A stretch of 64,000 bases of DNA from CAVVAE01 sp963746185 (GCA_963746185.1 CAVVAE010000004.1:558001-622000); one strand, 5' to 3'. Numbered from the stretch's first letter, positions 10,959 through 19,837 are shown. Translations and numbers: made by a program. The notes: generated by a model not told the origin, from the letters alone.

Positions 10959-12044
10959 ATGACGAGCACCTGGTCTGCTCCCGGGAGGGTCAACCTGATC
11001 GGCGAGCACGTCGACTACAACGACGGACTCGTGCTCCCGTTCGCACTTCCGCAGAAGACGACCGCGCGCGTGAGTACAACGTCAGAAGACGACATCGTGG
11101 TGACGTCCCGAGGTGAGACGGAGCGGTTCGCCGTCGAAGTCGAGCCCGGAGATGTAGAGGGTTGGGCGGCGTATGTCGCCGGGGTCATCTGGGCGATGCG
11201 CCAGGACGGCGTGACTCTGCCAGGGCTGCGAATCGAGCTCGAGAGCGATGTGCCTGTCGGTGCAGGGCTCTCGTCGTCGGCGGCGTTGGCTTGCGCGGTG
11301 GCAGCAGCCACCGCCGAAGAGGCCGGGCTCAAGATCGACCGCGAGCAGCTCGCCAGCCTGGCCCGCCGGGCCGAGAACGAATTCGTCGACGTCCCGACCG
11401 GTGCGATGGATCAGTTCGCGTCCATGCTCTGCGTCGAAGGTCAGGCGCTGCTGCTCGACTGCCGAGACATGTCGACCCGGCAACTGCCCTTCGACCCTGC
11501 ACCCGCCGGACTGACGCTGCTCGTCATCGACACGCATGCCGGCCACGAACTCGCAGGGGGCGAGTACGCCGACCGGCGACGCGCATGCGAGGCCGGCGCT
11601 GCCGCGATCGGCGTGGCCTCTCTGCGGGACGCCACAGCCGCCCAAGTGGAGGACATTGACGATGCCACGCTGCGTCGGAGGGCGCACCATGTCGTCACCG
11701 AGATCGCCCGAGTGAAGGACGTCGTGGCGATTCTCGACGCCGGCCGGCCGGCCGATATCGGGGCCCATCTCACGGCATCACATGAGTCGCTCCGTGACGA
11801 CTTCGAGGTCTCGTGCGACGAGCTCGATGTCACGGTCGACGCGGCGACCGAGGCTGGCGCGCTCGGGGCGCGGATGACGGGCGGCGGCTTCGGTGGTTGC
11901 GCCATCGCGCTAGCACGCACGGAAGACTCGTCGCAGATCGAGCAACGCGTGAGGGCGTCGTACGACGGCCGAGGCTGGCAGCCGCCGACCATCTGGCCGG
12001 CGCGTCCGTCAGCCGGTGCACACCGCCAGAACGACGCGGGCTGA
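10959..12044 (+). CDS. galK: Galactokinase
   Basis: GHMP-family kinase converting galactose and ATP to galactose-1-phosphate (Leloir pathway). The signature GRVNLIGEHVDYNDG begins at residue 9, the ATP-binding PVGAGLSSSAAL occurs near residue 95, and the third GHMP motif GGGFGGCA lies near residue 310. 361 residues from ATG 10959; the frame is open far upstream but overlaps the divergent phosphoribosyltransferase, and only this start gives the family's N-terminus. No galT, galE or transporter is adjacent. Convergent with icd, three bases apart. Confidence 0.93.
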   Translation: MTSTWSAPGRVNLIGEHVDYNDGLVLPFALPQKTTARVSTTSEDDIVVTSRGETERFAVEVEPGDVEGWAAYVAGVIWAMRQDGVTLPGLRIELESDVPVGAGLSSSAALACAVAAATAEEAGLKIDREQLASLARRAENEFVDVPTGAMDQFASMLCVEGQALLLDCRDMSTRQLPFDPAPAGLTLLVIDTHAGHELAGGEYADRRRACEAGAAAIGVASLRDATAAQVEDIDDATLRRRAHHVVTEIARVKDVVAILDAGRPADIGAHLTASHESLRDDFEVSCDELDVTVDAATEAGALGARMTGGGFGGCAIALARTEDSSQIEQRVRASYDGRGWQPPTIWPARPSAGAHRQNDAG

Positions 12045-12047
12045 ACG

Positions 12048-13265
12048 TCAGGCCATCGCCTTCTGCAGGTTGTCGTCGAGCGCCGCGAGGAACTCCTCGG
12101 TGGTGAGCCATGACTGGTCAGGCCCCACCAGCAACGCCAGGTCCTTGGTCATCTTGCCTTCTTCGACCGTCTCGACGCAGACCCGCTCGAGGGTCTCGGC
12201 GAACTGGGTGACGTCGGGAGTGCCATCGAGCTTGCCGCGGTGCTTCAACCCGCCGGTCCACGCGAAGATCGACGCGATCGGGTTGGTCGACGTCGGCTTG
12301 CCCTGTTGGTGCTGGCGGAAGTGCCGCGTCACCGTGCCGTGCGCTGCCTCTGCCTCGACGGTCTTGCCGTCGGGGGTCATCAGCACCGATGTCATCAGGC
12401 CGAGCGATCCGAAGCCTTGTGCCACAGTGTCGGACTGCACGTCGCCGTCGTAGTTCTTGCACGCCCAGACGTAGCCGCCTTCCCACTTCATCGCGGCGGC
12501 GACCATGTCGTCGATGAGCCGGTGCTCGTAGGCGAGGCCGGCTGCTTCGAAGTCGGCCTTGAACTCCTGCTCGAAGACCCGCTCGAAGATGTCCTTGAAC
12601 GCACCGTCGTACGCCTTGAGGATGGTGTTCTTCGTGGACATGTAAACCGGGTACTTGCGCTGCAGCCCGTACGCGAAGGACGCCCGCGCGAAGTCCTCGA
12701 TGGACTTGTTGAAGTTGTACATGCCCATCGCCACGCCACCGTCATCGCCGTAGTTGGCGACGACATGCTCGATCGGCTCGGAGCCGTCTGATGGCGTGAA
12801 CGTGATCGTGAGCTGACCGGCGCCGGGAACCTTGAAGTTCGTGGCCTTGTACTGGTCCCCGTGAGCGTGACGGCCGATGATGATCGGCTTGGTCCAGCCC
12901 GGAACCAGCCGCGGGATGTTGCTGATGATGATCGGCTCGCGGAAAACGACGCCGCCCAGGATGTTGCGGATCGTGCCGTTCGGGGAAACCCACATCTGCT
13001 TCAGACTGAACTCCTCGACGCGCGCCTCGTCGGGCGTGATCGTCGCGCACTTCACGCCGACGCCGTGCTCCTTAATCGCGTTCGCGGCATCGACGGTGAT
13101 CTGGTCATCGGTCGCGTCGCGGCTCTCGATACTGAGGTCGAAGTAGAGCAGTTCGATGTCGAGATAGGGATGGATCAGGCGGTCCTTGATGAACTGCCAG
13201 ATGATCCTCGTCATCTCATCGCCATCGAGCTCGACGACGGGGTGCTGCACCTTGATCTTGGTCAT
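12048..13265 (-). CDS. icd: NADP-dependent isocitrate dehydrogenase (eukaryotic-type homodimer)
   Basis: 405 residues beginning MTKIKVQHPVVELDGDEMTR, the hallmark N-terminus of the NADP-IDH subfamily shared with eukaryotes. Substrate and metal residues are visible in SPNGTIRNILGGVVFREP and in YVWACKNYDGDVQSD. It oxidises isocitrate to 2-oxoglutarate in the TCA cycle. A longer open frame starts at 13334 but runs back through the duplicated palindromic repeat, so the ATG at 13265 is preferred. Regulation is suggested by two 23-bp operator-like repeats 21–76 bp upstream of the start. Confidence 0.95.
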   Translation of the reverse strand: MTKIKVQHPVVELDGDEMTRIIWQFIKDRLIHPYLDIELLYFDLSIESRDATDDQITVDAANAIKEHGVGVKCATITPDEARVEEFSLKQMWVSPNGTIRNILGGVVFREPIIISNIPRLVPGWTKPIIIGRHAHGDQYKATNFKVPGAGQLTITFTPSDGSEPIEHVVANYGDDGGVAMGMYNFNKSIEDFARASFAYGLQRKYPVYMSTKNTILKAYDGAFKDIFERVFEQEFKADFEAAGLAYEHRLIDDMVAAAMKWEGGYVWACKNYDGDVQSDTVAQGFGSLGLMTSVLMTPDGKTVEAEAAHGTVTRHFRQHQQGKPTSTNPIASIFAWTGGLKHRGKLDGTPDVTQFAETLERVCVETVEEGKMTKDLALLVGPDQSWLTTEEFLAALDDNLQKAMA

Positions 13266-13285
13266 GGGGTCTCCGGCTCTCCAAC

Positions 13286-13341
13286 GATTGCTTGACGTCA
13301 AGATATCTTCCCGCAGAAGATTGCTTGACGTCAAGATATCT
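13286..13341. promoter_or_regulatory. Two direct 23-bp operator-like repeats upstream of icd
   Basis: Identical 23-bp copies lie at 13286–13308 and 13319–13341, a 33-bp period (about three helical turns), so both face the same side of the DNA. Each contains the 12-bp palindrome CTTGACGTCAAG followed by the palindromic AGATATCT. The near copy ends 21 bp from the icd start. Spacing, palindromy and position are those of a dimeric regulator's paired operator. The regulator is not identifiable from the window. Confidence 0.65.
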
Positions 13342-13378
13342 CAGGCGGCCAGGCCTTGCCGAACCCCGGTCGGGACCA

Positions 13379-13492
13379 CTAGCGGCGTACGACGACCTCG
13401 AATCCGGCGGTCTTGGGAAGCTCGACGCGGACTTCCCCGTCCGGCTCGACGACCACCGCCAAGGCGGTATCGCCGACGCGCAGACCGCGCAG
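13379..13492 (-). pseudogene. C-terminal gene remnant (possible glycosidase tail)
   Basis: A 37-codon open stretch ends at a TAG and is preceded directly by an in-frame TGA, with no start codon or RBS. The encoded peptide (LRGLRVGDTALAVVVEP … GFEVVVRR) alternates hydrophobic residues as in a beta-sandwich domain and weakly recalls the C-terminal end of glycoside hydrolases. It sits in the 256-bp gap between icd and the BTAD regulator gene, all on the minus strand. It is best read as the leftover end of a deleted gene; the family guess is weak. Confidence 0.35.
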
Positions 13493-13521
13493 TCAAGGGC
13501 TGACGCGGTCTGCCGAACGCG

Positions 13522-15243
13522 TCAGGCGTCAGAGGCCACCGGAAGCAGGCGCAGCGCACGGTCGAGGAGGTCGTCCATGCTTGCCTTGGCGGCGTAAGCG
13601 ATTGCTCGACGGGCGACCGATTCGGCTCGCGCGGTGTCTCCACACTCCAGAGCGGCTTGGGCCTCGGCGATGAGGATGTCCACGTCGACCCAGGCGTACG
13701 AGTCGGTGACCCGTCGACACAGCGTGCCCGCATTCGACAACCACTGCAGGCCGGTCTTGGGGTTGTCCTGCGCCACGTGGGTAAGGCCAATCACCTTCGC
13801 CGCGACCCCCTCCCAACAGGGGTCCTGCAGCTGCCGGGCGAGTGCGAACGTGGTCTCCGCGTCCTCGCGCACCACGCTCGGATTCACACCGCCGCTGAGG
13901 CGGGCATGGGCAAGCCAGGCTTCCGGCCACGGCAGGAACGCCGTCCACCGTTCGCGGCGAGCGAGGTCGGCTGAAGCTCTGGCCCATTCCATGGCATCGT
14001 CGAGCCGCCCCTGAATGAACAGGGTGCGGGCGCCGAGACCAAGGTTCCACACCTCTCGTCGTACGGCGCCTGCGCTACGACTCAGCTCCACGGCTTCTGC
14101 GAAGCGGTTGCTGCTCGCGTCGAGCTTGCCCCAGTCGCTGAGGTTCATGGCATCGAAACCCGTGAGAGCGGCGACGAGCGTTGGGTCATCGGCCGCAATC
14201 TCGCCAGCCGATCGCAGGTATTGGCCAGCGCTGGCTCGTCGGCCTGCCAACAGATCGACATAGGCCAGCTCCGAGAGCGCTTTGGCCGCAGTGACTTCCG
14301 CTCCCGCCGCGGTCGCCCTCTCGACGGCCATGCCGAGAACCACCGCTCCCTCGTCGTCGTAGCCGCGGATCGAGTGCACGAGTGCTGTCCCGAGCTCCAT
14401 CAGGCATCGGCTGAGCAGCTCCTGGTCACCCGCCTCCTCTGCTGCCCCCGACGCGCTGCGAAGACATTCGATGCCCGCATCAGCAGCGCCCGCCGACAGC
14501 GCGGCGAGGCCAGCATCGAAAAGTGACTTCGCCGAGGCGCTTGCCGACACACCTGGGATGGGTGCAGCGACGGCGGGCCGCGCCGCCGCCCGGATCGCGG
14601 GGGTCGCCTCGACACCGAGCTCGTCGACAAACATCGCCTCACTAGCGTCGGCCTGCCGGACAGCGGCGTCCGCATCGCCCGACGCCGCGAGGGCCGTGAC
14701 CAACAAGACGTGCGGGCCTTCCTCAAACGCCGCCCGCCGGACCATCGCGCCGGCCAGCGTGACTGCGCGATCGAACTGACGGCCCGACAGGGCGCGGAGC
14801 GTCGCCTGCCGCAAAGCTGAGAGCACCTCACCGTCGACGCGCTGACGCTCGACGAGCAGCCAGGACTCAAAGCCTGGCGACGCCTTGACCTCGATGCCCT
14901 CAAGGAACTCGCCCTCGGGGATGTCATCCCCCATCGCGCCACGCGTGACGTCGTACACATCGACCGTTGCGTCGTCGCCAAGCTCGATCGTGAGCGGATT
15001 GCCCTCCAGCGCGCCGGCCAGACCTGTCCGTCGGCGCAGCTCGGCCAATGACCACCGAAGCGCGCCCATCGGATCGTCGGCCTCGCTGAACAACTCATTG
15101 ACCAGCACCTGACGGGATACCGGATCCGCCGACCGGACCAGCCTGGCAAGCAAGGCCCAGCTCTTGTGCCCACGAGGACCAGGAATCGGCTCGCCGTCAC
15201 GCTCGAGCCTCGGTCTCCCGATCAGTCGAATCCGCAACACCAC
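13522..15243 (-). CDS. BTAD (SARP-like) transcriptional activator-type regulator with TPR-like repeats
   Basis: 573 residues. The N-terminus (~5–95) fits the OmpR-like winged helix of SARP/AfsR proteins (GPRGHKSWALLARLV, then ALRWSLAELRRRTG), followed by a bacterial transcriptional activation domain (~100–210) and alanine-rich TPR-like helices to the C-terminus. There is no NB-ARC ATPase. Such proteins regulate metabolism or transport genes in Nocardioides-type actinobacteria. A small gene ends 14 bp upstream and probably shares its transcript, so the pair may form one regulatory unit. Target genes unknown. Confidence 0.75.
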   Translation of the reverse strand: MVLRIRLIGRPRLERDGEPIPGPRGHKSWALLARLVRSADPVSRQVLVNELFSEADDPMGALRWSLAELRRRTGLAGALEGNPLTIELGDDATVDVYDVTRGAMGDDIPEGEFLEGIEVKASPGFESWLLVERQRVDGEVLSALRQATLRALSGRQFDRAVTLAGAMVRRAAFEEGPHVLLVTALAASGDADAAVRQADASEAMFVDELGVEATPAIRAAARPAVAAPIPGVSASASAKSLFDAGLAALSAGAADAGIECLRSASGAAEEAGDQELLSRCLMELGTALVHSIRGYDDEGAVVLGMAVERATAAGAEVTAAKALSELAYVDLLAGRRASAGQYLRSAGEIAADDPTLVAALTGFDAMNLSDWGKLDASSNRFAEAVELSRSAGAVRREVWNLGLGARTLFIQGRLDDAMEWARASADLARRERWTAFLPWPEAWLAHARLSGGVNPSVVREDAETTFALARQLQDPCWEGVAAKVIGLTHVAQDNPKTGLQWLSNAGTLCRRVTDSYAWVDVDILIAEAQAALECGDTARAESVARRAIAYAAKASMDDLLDRALRLLPVASDA

Positions 15244-15257
15244 GTCAACCTATCGAT

Positions 15258-15557
15258 TCACCCTGCAAGCGCGAGGTCAGCGCGGCCAAGCAGCGTATCC
15301 AGCAGCTGCAGTTGGTCCCGAGGTTCGAGGTCTCGCAAGATGACTCCGTGCACGATGCCGAAAGCCCGGAGCCGAGCGACCTCCGAGCCGCTCCAATCGA
15401 CGAGCGCCGCGGCTGCGCCGGGACGTAGATCCCGCGCGGCATCCGCCATGGCGTAGAGAGTCTGAGTCTCGGTCCGCGCGCCGCCTCCAACAATGCGGTT
15501 AGCCGTGCTGTCGAGAATCCTGGTCAGTTCCATGAAAGTTCTTCTGTTGGTGTCCAT
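15258..15557 (-). CDS. Small hypothetical protein upstream of the BTAD regulator
   Basis: 99 residues from ATG 15557; the frame extends further upstream but that part overlaps the divergent VOC gene and has no coding character. The sequence is soluble and helical (LTRILDSTANRIV … QLQLLDTLLGRADLALAG) with no motif I recognise. Its stop lies 14 bp before the BTAD regulator start on the same strand. A second ATG (MELTRIL, eight codons in) is an alternative start. Context suggests a partner or antagonist of the regulator, but that is speculation. Confidence 0.5.
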   Translation of the reverse strand: MDTNRRTFMELTRILDSTANRIVGGGARTETQTLYAMADAARDLRPGAAAALVDWSGSEVARLRAFGIVHGVILRDLEPRDQLQLLDTLLGRADLALAG

Positions 15558-15723
15558 GCCCGAACACTCCGCCGTACCCGTGTGACGGAGCGAGTGACGA
15601 AGGCCCTCTTCGCACCGGGTTGTCACACACGCCGCGTCAAACGCGTGGACTATTCGATGTCTCCAAGACGAGTTCTTGGCGATCAGCGTCGGACTCACCA
15701 CTCCGAAAGGCCGAGGTGGCCCA

Positions 15724-16122
15724 ATGCCTACGTTCCCACCGATCACCCATGTCGCCGTGACGGTGACTGATCTCCGGCGAAGCACTCGCTGGTACACCGA
15801 ACTGTTCGACGCCGAGCCTGTCCTGGATGAGGACGAACTGATCGGCAAGTTTCACCACACAGTGTTCGCCCTCGAAGGAGGGCAGCTATTCGGCTTGCAT
15901 ACGCACCCGGAAGCCGCGGACGACCGATTCGACGAGCATCGCACCGGTCTCGACCATGTCGCCTTCGCCTGCGACGACCGCGCCGGGCTGCTGCGCTGGG
16001 CAGCACGCCTCGACGAGCTGGGCATTGCGCACGGCGAAATCGTGGACGCCCACTACGGCTCTGGTCTCTCCTTCCGCGACCCCGACGGCATCGGACTCGA
16101 GTTCTTCGCACCGCCCGCCTAA
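15724..16122 (+). CDS. VOC-superfamily (glyoxalase/dioxygenase-like) protein
   Basis: 132 residues containing one vicinal-oxygen-chelate domain: ITHVAVTVTDLRRSTRWYTELF at the N-terminus, a second half starting LDHVAFACDD, and FRDPDGIGLEFF at the C-terminus with the usual metal-ligand Glu. GAGGTGG just upstream of ATG 15724 supports this start over the TTG at 15676. Function could be glyoxalase, ring-cleavage dioxygenase or resistance protein; not distinguishable here. Divergent from the small gene at 15258–15557. Confidence 0.82.
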   Translation: MPTFPPITHVAVTVTDLRRSTRWYTELFDAEPVLDEDELIGKFHHTVFALEGGQLFGLHTHPEAADDRFDEHRTGLDHVAFACDDRAGLLRWAARLDELGIAHGEIVDAHYGSGLSFRDPDGIGLEFFAPPA

Positions 16123-16125
16123 CTG

Positions 16126-16501
16126 CCGTCGGCGATGAGCTCACCGGAATTCTCTTCGTGGACCACACAGAAGGTTCTGTTGTCGCCAAGGCCAACTCCC
16201 GTCGCTGTCCCACCGGAAGCCACACCTTGGCCAAATCCTCTCCACCGGTCTGCTCGAGGAGGCGACTTCGATCGTGACCTCTGGCGAAGACCTGGTGCTC
16301 GGCGGAGAGAATGCTTGGGGACTCGGCTTCGGAGTGGACGACGACGGCTACGGCATGGGCGGGATCGGCGGACACATCGGCTGGTGGAGCAGGGCGGGCG
16401 AGTACGCGTTCGGCTACGTGAACGGCAGTCTCGGAAACTACGACGCCGTCGAGGAAGTCGAGAACGTCTTCCGCGACTGCATCGAGCTTCCATCCTTGTA
16501 G
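16126..16501 (+). pseudogene. Degenerate serine hydrolase / class C beta-lactamase-family C-terminal fragment
   Basis: From about 16212 to the TAG at 16499–16501 the frame encodes a segment (GEDLVLGGENAWGLGFGVDD … GMGGIGGHIGWWS … YAFGYVNGSLG) that matches the C-terminal third of EstB/beta-lactamase-type serine hydrolases, including the H/GxGG region. The N-terminal two thirds, with the S-x-x-K nucleophile, are absent. The bases before it (16126–16211) are open in a different frame, which suggests a frameshift or deletion join. No convincing RBS or start. Likely a decayed gene. Confidence 0.55.
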
Positions 16502-16573
16502 GGGCTGGCGCTCCGCACGCGGCGGTGGTCTGATGGGTTTGCGGGTTCACCGGCGTACACAAAAGGAGCCGAC

Positions 16574-17335
16574 ATGGCGGTCACCACGCCCACTACTCCG
16601 CAGAAGCTCGCGGCTGAGTTTCTCGGAACTTTTGTTCTCGTGTTCGGCGGCTGCGGCGCCGCGGTTCTGGCCGCCGGGTTCATGTCCGGCGACGTCCATC
16701 TCGGCATCGGCTTCCTCGGCGTATCGCTCGCCTTCGGCCTGACCGTGCTGACCATGGCGTACGCCGTGGGCCACATCTCGGGCGGCCATTTCAACCCCGC
16801 GGTCACGATCGGCGTGGCCGCCGGCGGCCGGTTCCCGTGGCGACTCACGGTCAGCTACATCGTCACGCAGGTCGTGGCCGCCATTGCGGCTGCCACTGTC
16901 CTGTTCATCGTGGCGAACGGCCAGGACGGCTTCTCCGCCTCCGACTCGGGCTTTGCCACCAACGGGTACGACGACCGCAGTCCCGGTGGCTACAGCCTGT
17001 TGGCGTGTCTGGTCATCGAAGTGGTGCTGACCGCGGTGTTCGTCTACGTCATCCTCGGGGTGACCGACACCCGGGCGCCGAAGGGATTCGCGCCGATCGC
17101 GATCGGCCTCGCGCTGACGCTGATCCACCTGATCTCCATCCCGGTCACCAACACGTCGGTGAACCCGGCACGTTCGATCGGCCCGGCGTTGTTTGTGGGC
17201 AGTGATGCGATCAACCAGCTCTGGTTGTTCATCCTCGCGCCGGCGATCGGAGCGCTCATTGCCGGCTACTCCTACGCTCTCCTGTTCGGGCAGGTCGACG
17301 ACGCGGTCACCCTGCCGACGGCAGCGGAGGGCTGA
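16574..17335 (+). CDS. aqpZ: Aquaporin Z-type MIP channel
   Basis: 253-residue membrane channel with six transmembrane helices and both half-helix motifs: HFNPAVT near residue 75 and SVNPARS near residue 196, the latter carrying the selectivity-filter Arg. The overall pattern (AAEFLGTFVLVFGGCGAAV at the N-terminus) resembles AqpZ-type water channels rather than glycerol facilitators. AGGAG six bases before the ATG is a good ribosome-binding site. A short inverted repeat CCAGGC…GCCTGG follows the stop (17339–17359). Confidence 0.92.
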   Translation: MAVTTPTTPQKLAAEFLGTFVLVFGGCGAAVLAAGFMSGDVHLGIGFLGVSLAFGLTVLTMAYAVGHISGGHFNPAVTIGVAAGGRFPWRLTVSYIVTQVVAAIAAATVLFIVANGQDGFSASDSGFATNGYDDRSPGGYSLLACLVIEVVLTAVFVYVILGVTDTRAPKGFAPIAIGLALTLIHLISIPVTNTSVNPARSIGPALFVGSDAINQLWLFILAPAIGALIAGYSYALLFGQVDDAVTLPTAAEG

Positions 17336-17418
17336 GACCCAGGCAGCCGCAGAGCCTGGTCCGCTGTTAGCGTCAGCCTCAACCGTTCATACTCAACTCA
17401 TTCGAACCAGGAGTCGTC

Positions 17419-18408
17419 GTGAGCAGTGCCCCCGTCAAGGTCGCCGTGACCGGTGCAGCCGGCCAGATTGGCTACAGCCTTCTCTTCCGCATCGCCAGTG
17501 GCTCGTTGTTGGGGCCCGACACTCCGGTGGAGTTGCGGCTGCTCGAAATCACCCCCGCGTTGAAGGCGCTCGAGGGCGTTGTCATGGAGCTGGACGACTG
17601 CGCGTTCCCCACCCTCGCCGGCGTCGAGATCGGCGACGACGCGAGCACTATCTTCGACGGTGTCAGCCTGGCGATGCTCGTCGGCGCACGTCCCCGCAGC
17701 AAGGGCATGGAGCGCGGTGACCTCCTCGAGGCCAACGGCGGCATCTTCAAACCGCAAGGTAAGGCACTCAACGACCACGCGGCCGACGACGTGCGAGTTC
17801 TCATCACCGGTAACCCGGCCAACACCAACGCGTTGATCGCGATGAGCAACGCTCCCGACATCCCGAACGAACGGTTCTCAGCACTGACCCGTCTCGACCA
17901 CAACCGGGCACTGGCTCAGCTCGCCGCCAAGGCCGGGGTGAGCGTCAACGACCTGACCAAGATGACGATCTGGGGCAACCACTCGGCAACCCAGTACCCC
18001 GATATCTTCCACGCCGAGGTCAACGGCAAGAACGCGGCCGAGACGGTGAACGACCAGGAATGGCTGGAGAACGACTTCATCCCGACGGTGCAAAAGCGCG
18101 GCGCAGCCATCATCGAAGCCCGCGGCGCCTCGAGTGCAGCCAGCGCCGCGAGTGCGACGGTCGACGCGGCGCGCGACTGGTTGCTGGGCACGAAGGACGG
18201 CGACTGGACGTCGATGGCGGTGCGGTCCGACGGCTCTTACGACGTACCTGAAGGCCTGATCTCGTCGTTCCCCGTGACCACCTCGAACGGCGATGCGACG
18301 ATCGTCCAGGGCCTTGAGATCGACGACTTTTCCCGTGCGCGCATCGATGCCAGTACCGCCGAGCTCGCCGAAGAGCGTGACGCCGTCACCTCCCTCGGCC
18401 TCATCTGA
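17419..18408 (+). CDS. mdh: Malate dehydrogenase
   Basis: 329-residue NAD-dependent MDH that interconverts malate and oxaloacetate. The nucleotide-binding start VAVTGAAGQIGYSLLFRIASG, the substrate loop GARPRSKGMERGDLL with its arginines, and IWGNHSATQYPD with the catalytic His are all present. This is the long MDH type common in actinobacteria and chloroplasts. Start is GTG 17419 behind CAGGAGTCGTC. Followed by a large hairpin at 18423–18468. Confidence 0.96.
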   Translation: MSSAPVKVAVTGAAGQIGYSLLFRIASGSLLGPDTPVELRLLEITPALKALEGVVMELDDCAFPTLAGVEIGDDASTIFDGVSLAMLVGARPRSKGMERGDLLEANGGIFKPQGKALNDHAADDVRVLITGNPANTNALIAMSNAPDIPNERFSALTRLDHNRALAQLAAKAGVSVNDLTKMTIWGNHSATQYPDIFHAEVNGKNAAETVNDQEWLENDFIPTVQKRGAAIIEARGASSAASAASATVDAARDWLLGTKDGDWTSMAVRSDGSYDVPEGLISSFPVTTSNGDATIVQGLEIDDFSRARIDASTAELAEERDAVTSLGLI

Positions 18409-18422
18409 CCCGCCACCCCGAA

Positions 18423-18468
18423 TCGTCTGACTGAGCGCGCAAGGTTTCTTGCATCGTCAGTCGGACGA
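18423..18468 (+). terminator. Two-tier hairpin downstream of mdh
   Basis: Outer 12-base arms TCGTCTGACTGA and TCAGTCGGACGA pair with one mismatch, enclosing an inner GCAAG-GTTT-CTTGC stem-loop. It begins 15 bp after the mdh stop and precedes the next promoter region. There is no T-run, so it may be an I-shaped terminator or an mRNA 3'-end stabiliser. Confidence 0.5.
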
Positions 18469-18583
18469 ACCATGAAAAACACGTCACGCAGTGTTCCCAT
18501 CTGACTGCTCTGTGGTTGTTGACGCCGCACGTACAAATGAGGGGACGGTCAGGGCAAGGGATCCTGAGTCAGGGAGGGAAATC

Positions 18584-19675
18584 GTGCGTAAACCATTACT
18601 CGTGGTAGTCGCTATCGCAGCTGTAGTCGCCCTCGTGGCGCCGCAACAAGCAACGGCCACGAAAAAACAACCGCATCTCACCGTTCTGTCGACCGACTTC
18701 GCCGCGCCGTTCAACGTCTCGGTGCACCCGGGGGGCATCTTCGTCGCTGACGGCGGACCGGGGATCGTCGCGAGACTTCAGTACAACGGGGACGTCACAC
18801 CGTTGGTCACCAATGCCATCGGCGCGTCGGGAATCGCCAAGAAGGGATCGAAGCTTGCCTACACGACGACGGAGTCGGATCCCACCACCTTCGAGAACAC
18901 CGCCAGCGCGCTGAACATCAAGGGGTCGCACGCCACGACCAAGGCGAACACGCTGCGGTTCGAGCGAAACAACAACCCCGACAAGGTCAACACCTACGGG
19001 TTCGCCCACCCGACGCAGTGCCAAAAGGACGTGCTCGGTCCGGACGCCCAGTACACCGGGCGCAAGGACTCGCACGCCTACTCGGTGGCGTCATGGCGCG
19101 ACAAGTGGATCGTCGCGGACGCGGGTTCCAACACGCTGCTGACCGTCAGCCCGAACGGCAGTCACATCAAGACGCTCACGGTCTTTCCTCCGCAGCCAGC
19201 CGTGATCACGGAGGAGTTCGTCGAGCAGAACGGCCTCCCCCCGGAGTGCTTCGTCGGCTCGGTCTACGGCTTCGAGCCGGTTCCGACCGACGTTGAGGTG
19301 GGGAAGAACGGCATGCTGTACGTCACGACGCTGCCAGGCGGCGACGAGACGCCTGCCCTCGGTGCACGTGGAGCGTTGTGGCGAGTCAACCCGTGGAACG
19401 GTCACGCAACGAAGATCGTGGGCGGCTTCCTCGGAGCTACCAACCTGGCCATCGGCAATCGTGGTCAGATCTACGTGACCGAGCTGTTCGCTGGTCGCAT
19501 CTCGGTGGTCTGGGGCAACCACGCGACGCCGTATGTCGACCTGCCGGGCGTTGTTGCCGTCGAGCGCGGACTTCGTAACGGCAACCTGATCGCCGGCACG
19601 CTGGACCCGACGTTCTCGGGTCCGGGGTCGGTCGTCAGGGTGGGGCCGCAGCACAAGGTGCACCCGGTCTCCTAG
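18584..19675 (+). CDS. Secreted ScyD/ScyE-family protein
   Basis: 363 residues from GTG 18584, chosen because AGGGAGGG lies 6–8 bases upstream and the product then begins with a signal peptide (RKPLLVVVAIAAVVALVAP, cleavage near AQQATA). The mature part has repeated beta-propeller-like strands (FNVSVHPGGIFVADGG, LAIGNRGQIYVTELFAGRISV) as in ScyD/ScyE proteins, named after the scytonemin locus but widespread in actinobacteria with unknown role. Probably exported. Followed by a strong hairpin terminator. Confidence 0.78.
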   Translation: MRKPLLVVVAIAAVVALVAPQQATATKKQPHLTVLSTDFAAPFNVSVHPGGIFVADGGPGIVARLQYNGDVTPLVTNAIGASGIAKKGSKLAYTTTESDPTTFENTASALNIKGSHATTKANTLRFERNNNPDKVNTYGFAHPTQCQKDVLGPDAQYTGRKDSHAYSVASWRDKWIVADAGSNTLLTVSPNGSHIKTLTVFPPQPAVITEEFVEQNGLPPECFVGSVYGFEPVPTDVEVGKNGMLYVTTLPGGDETPALGARGALWRVNPWNGHATKIVGGFLGATNLAIGNRGQIYVTELFAGRISVVWGNHATPYVDLPGVVAVERGLRNGNLIAGTLDPTFSGPGSVVRVGPQHKVHPVS

Positions 19676-19691
19676 CTCAACCGGAAAGACT

Positions 19692-19732
19692 GCTGACGCC
19701 GTCGGGGCTGGACCCGGCGGCGTCAGCCGTTT
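19692..19732 (+). terminator. Rho-independent-like terminator after the ScyD-family gene
   Basis: Perfect 10-base arms GCTGACGCCG (19692–19701) and CGGCGTCAGC (19718–19727) with a 16-base GC-rich loop, followed by CGTTTCC. It separates the ScyD-family gene from the flavoprotein–ETF operon. Confidence 0.7.
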
Positions 19733-19815
19733 CCGCACGTCCAGCGGACTGCAGCGCCGCTTGACAGGACCCCACAATGCGGTGACGATGGTGCTGATGT
19801 TCCAGATAGTGCTGC

Positions 19816-19837
19816 ATAGTTGCGTATGACGCAACCA
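19816..19837. promoter_or_regulatory. Palindromic operator upstream of the dimethylglycine dehydrogenase-like operon
   Basis: Contains GTTGCG-TATGA-CGCAAC (19820–19836), a perfect 6-bp inverted repeat with a 5-bp spacer, about 30 bp before the start codon. The whole 22-bp stretch matches the site in front of betB (31602–31623) at 20 of 22 positions. Most likely a regulator-binding site, probably for the IclR protein encoded at 31740–32531. Confidence 0.75.
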
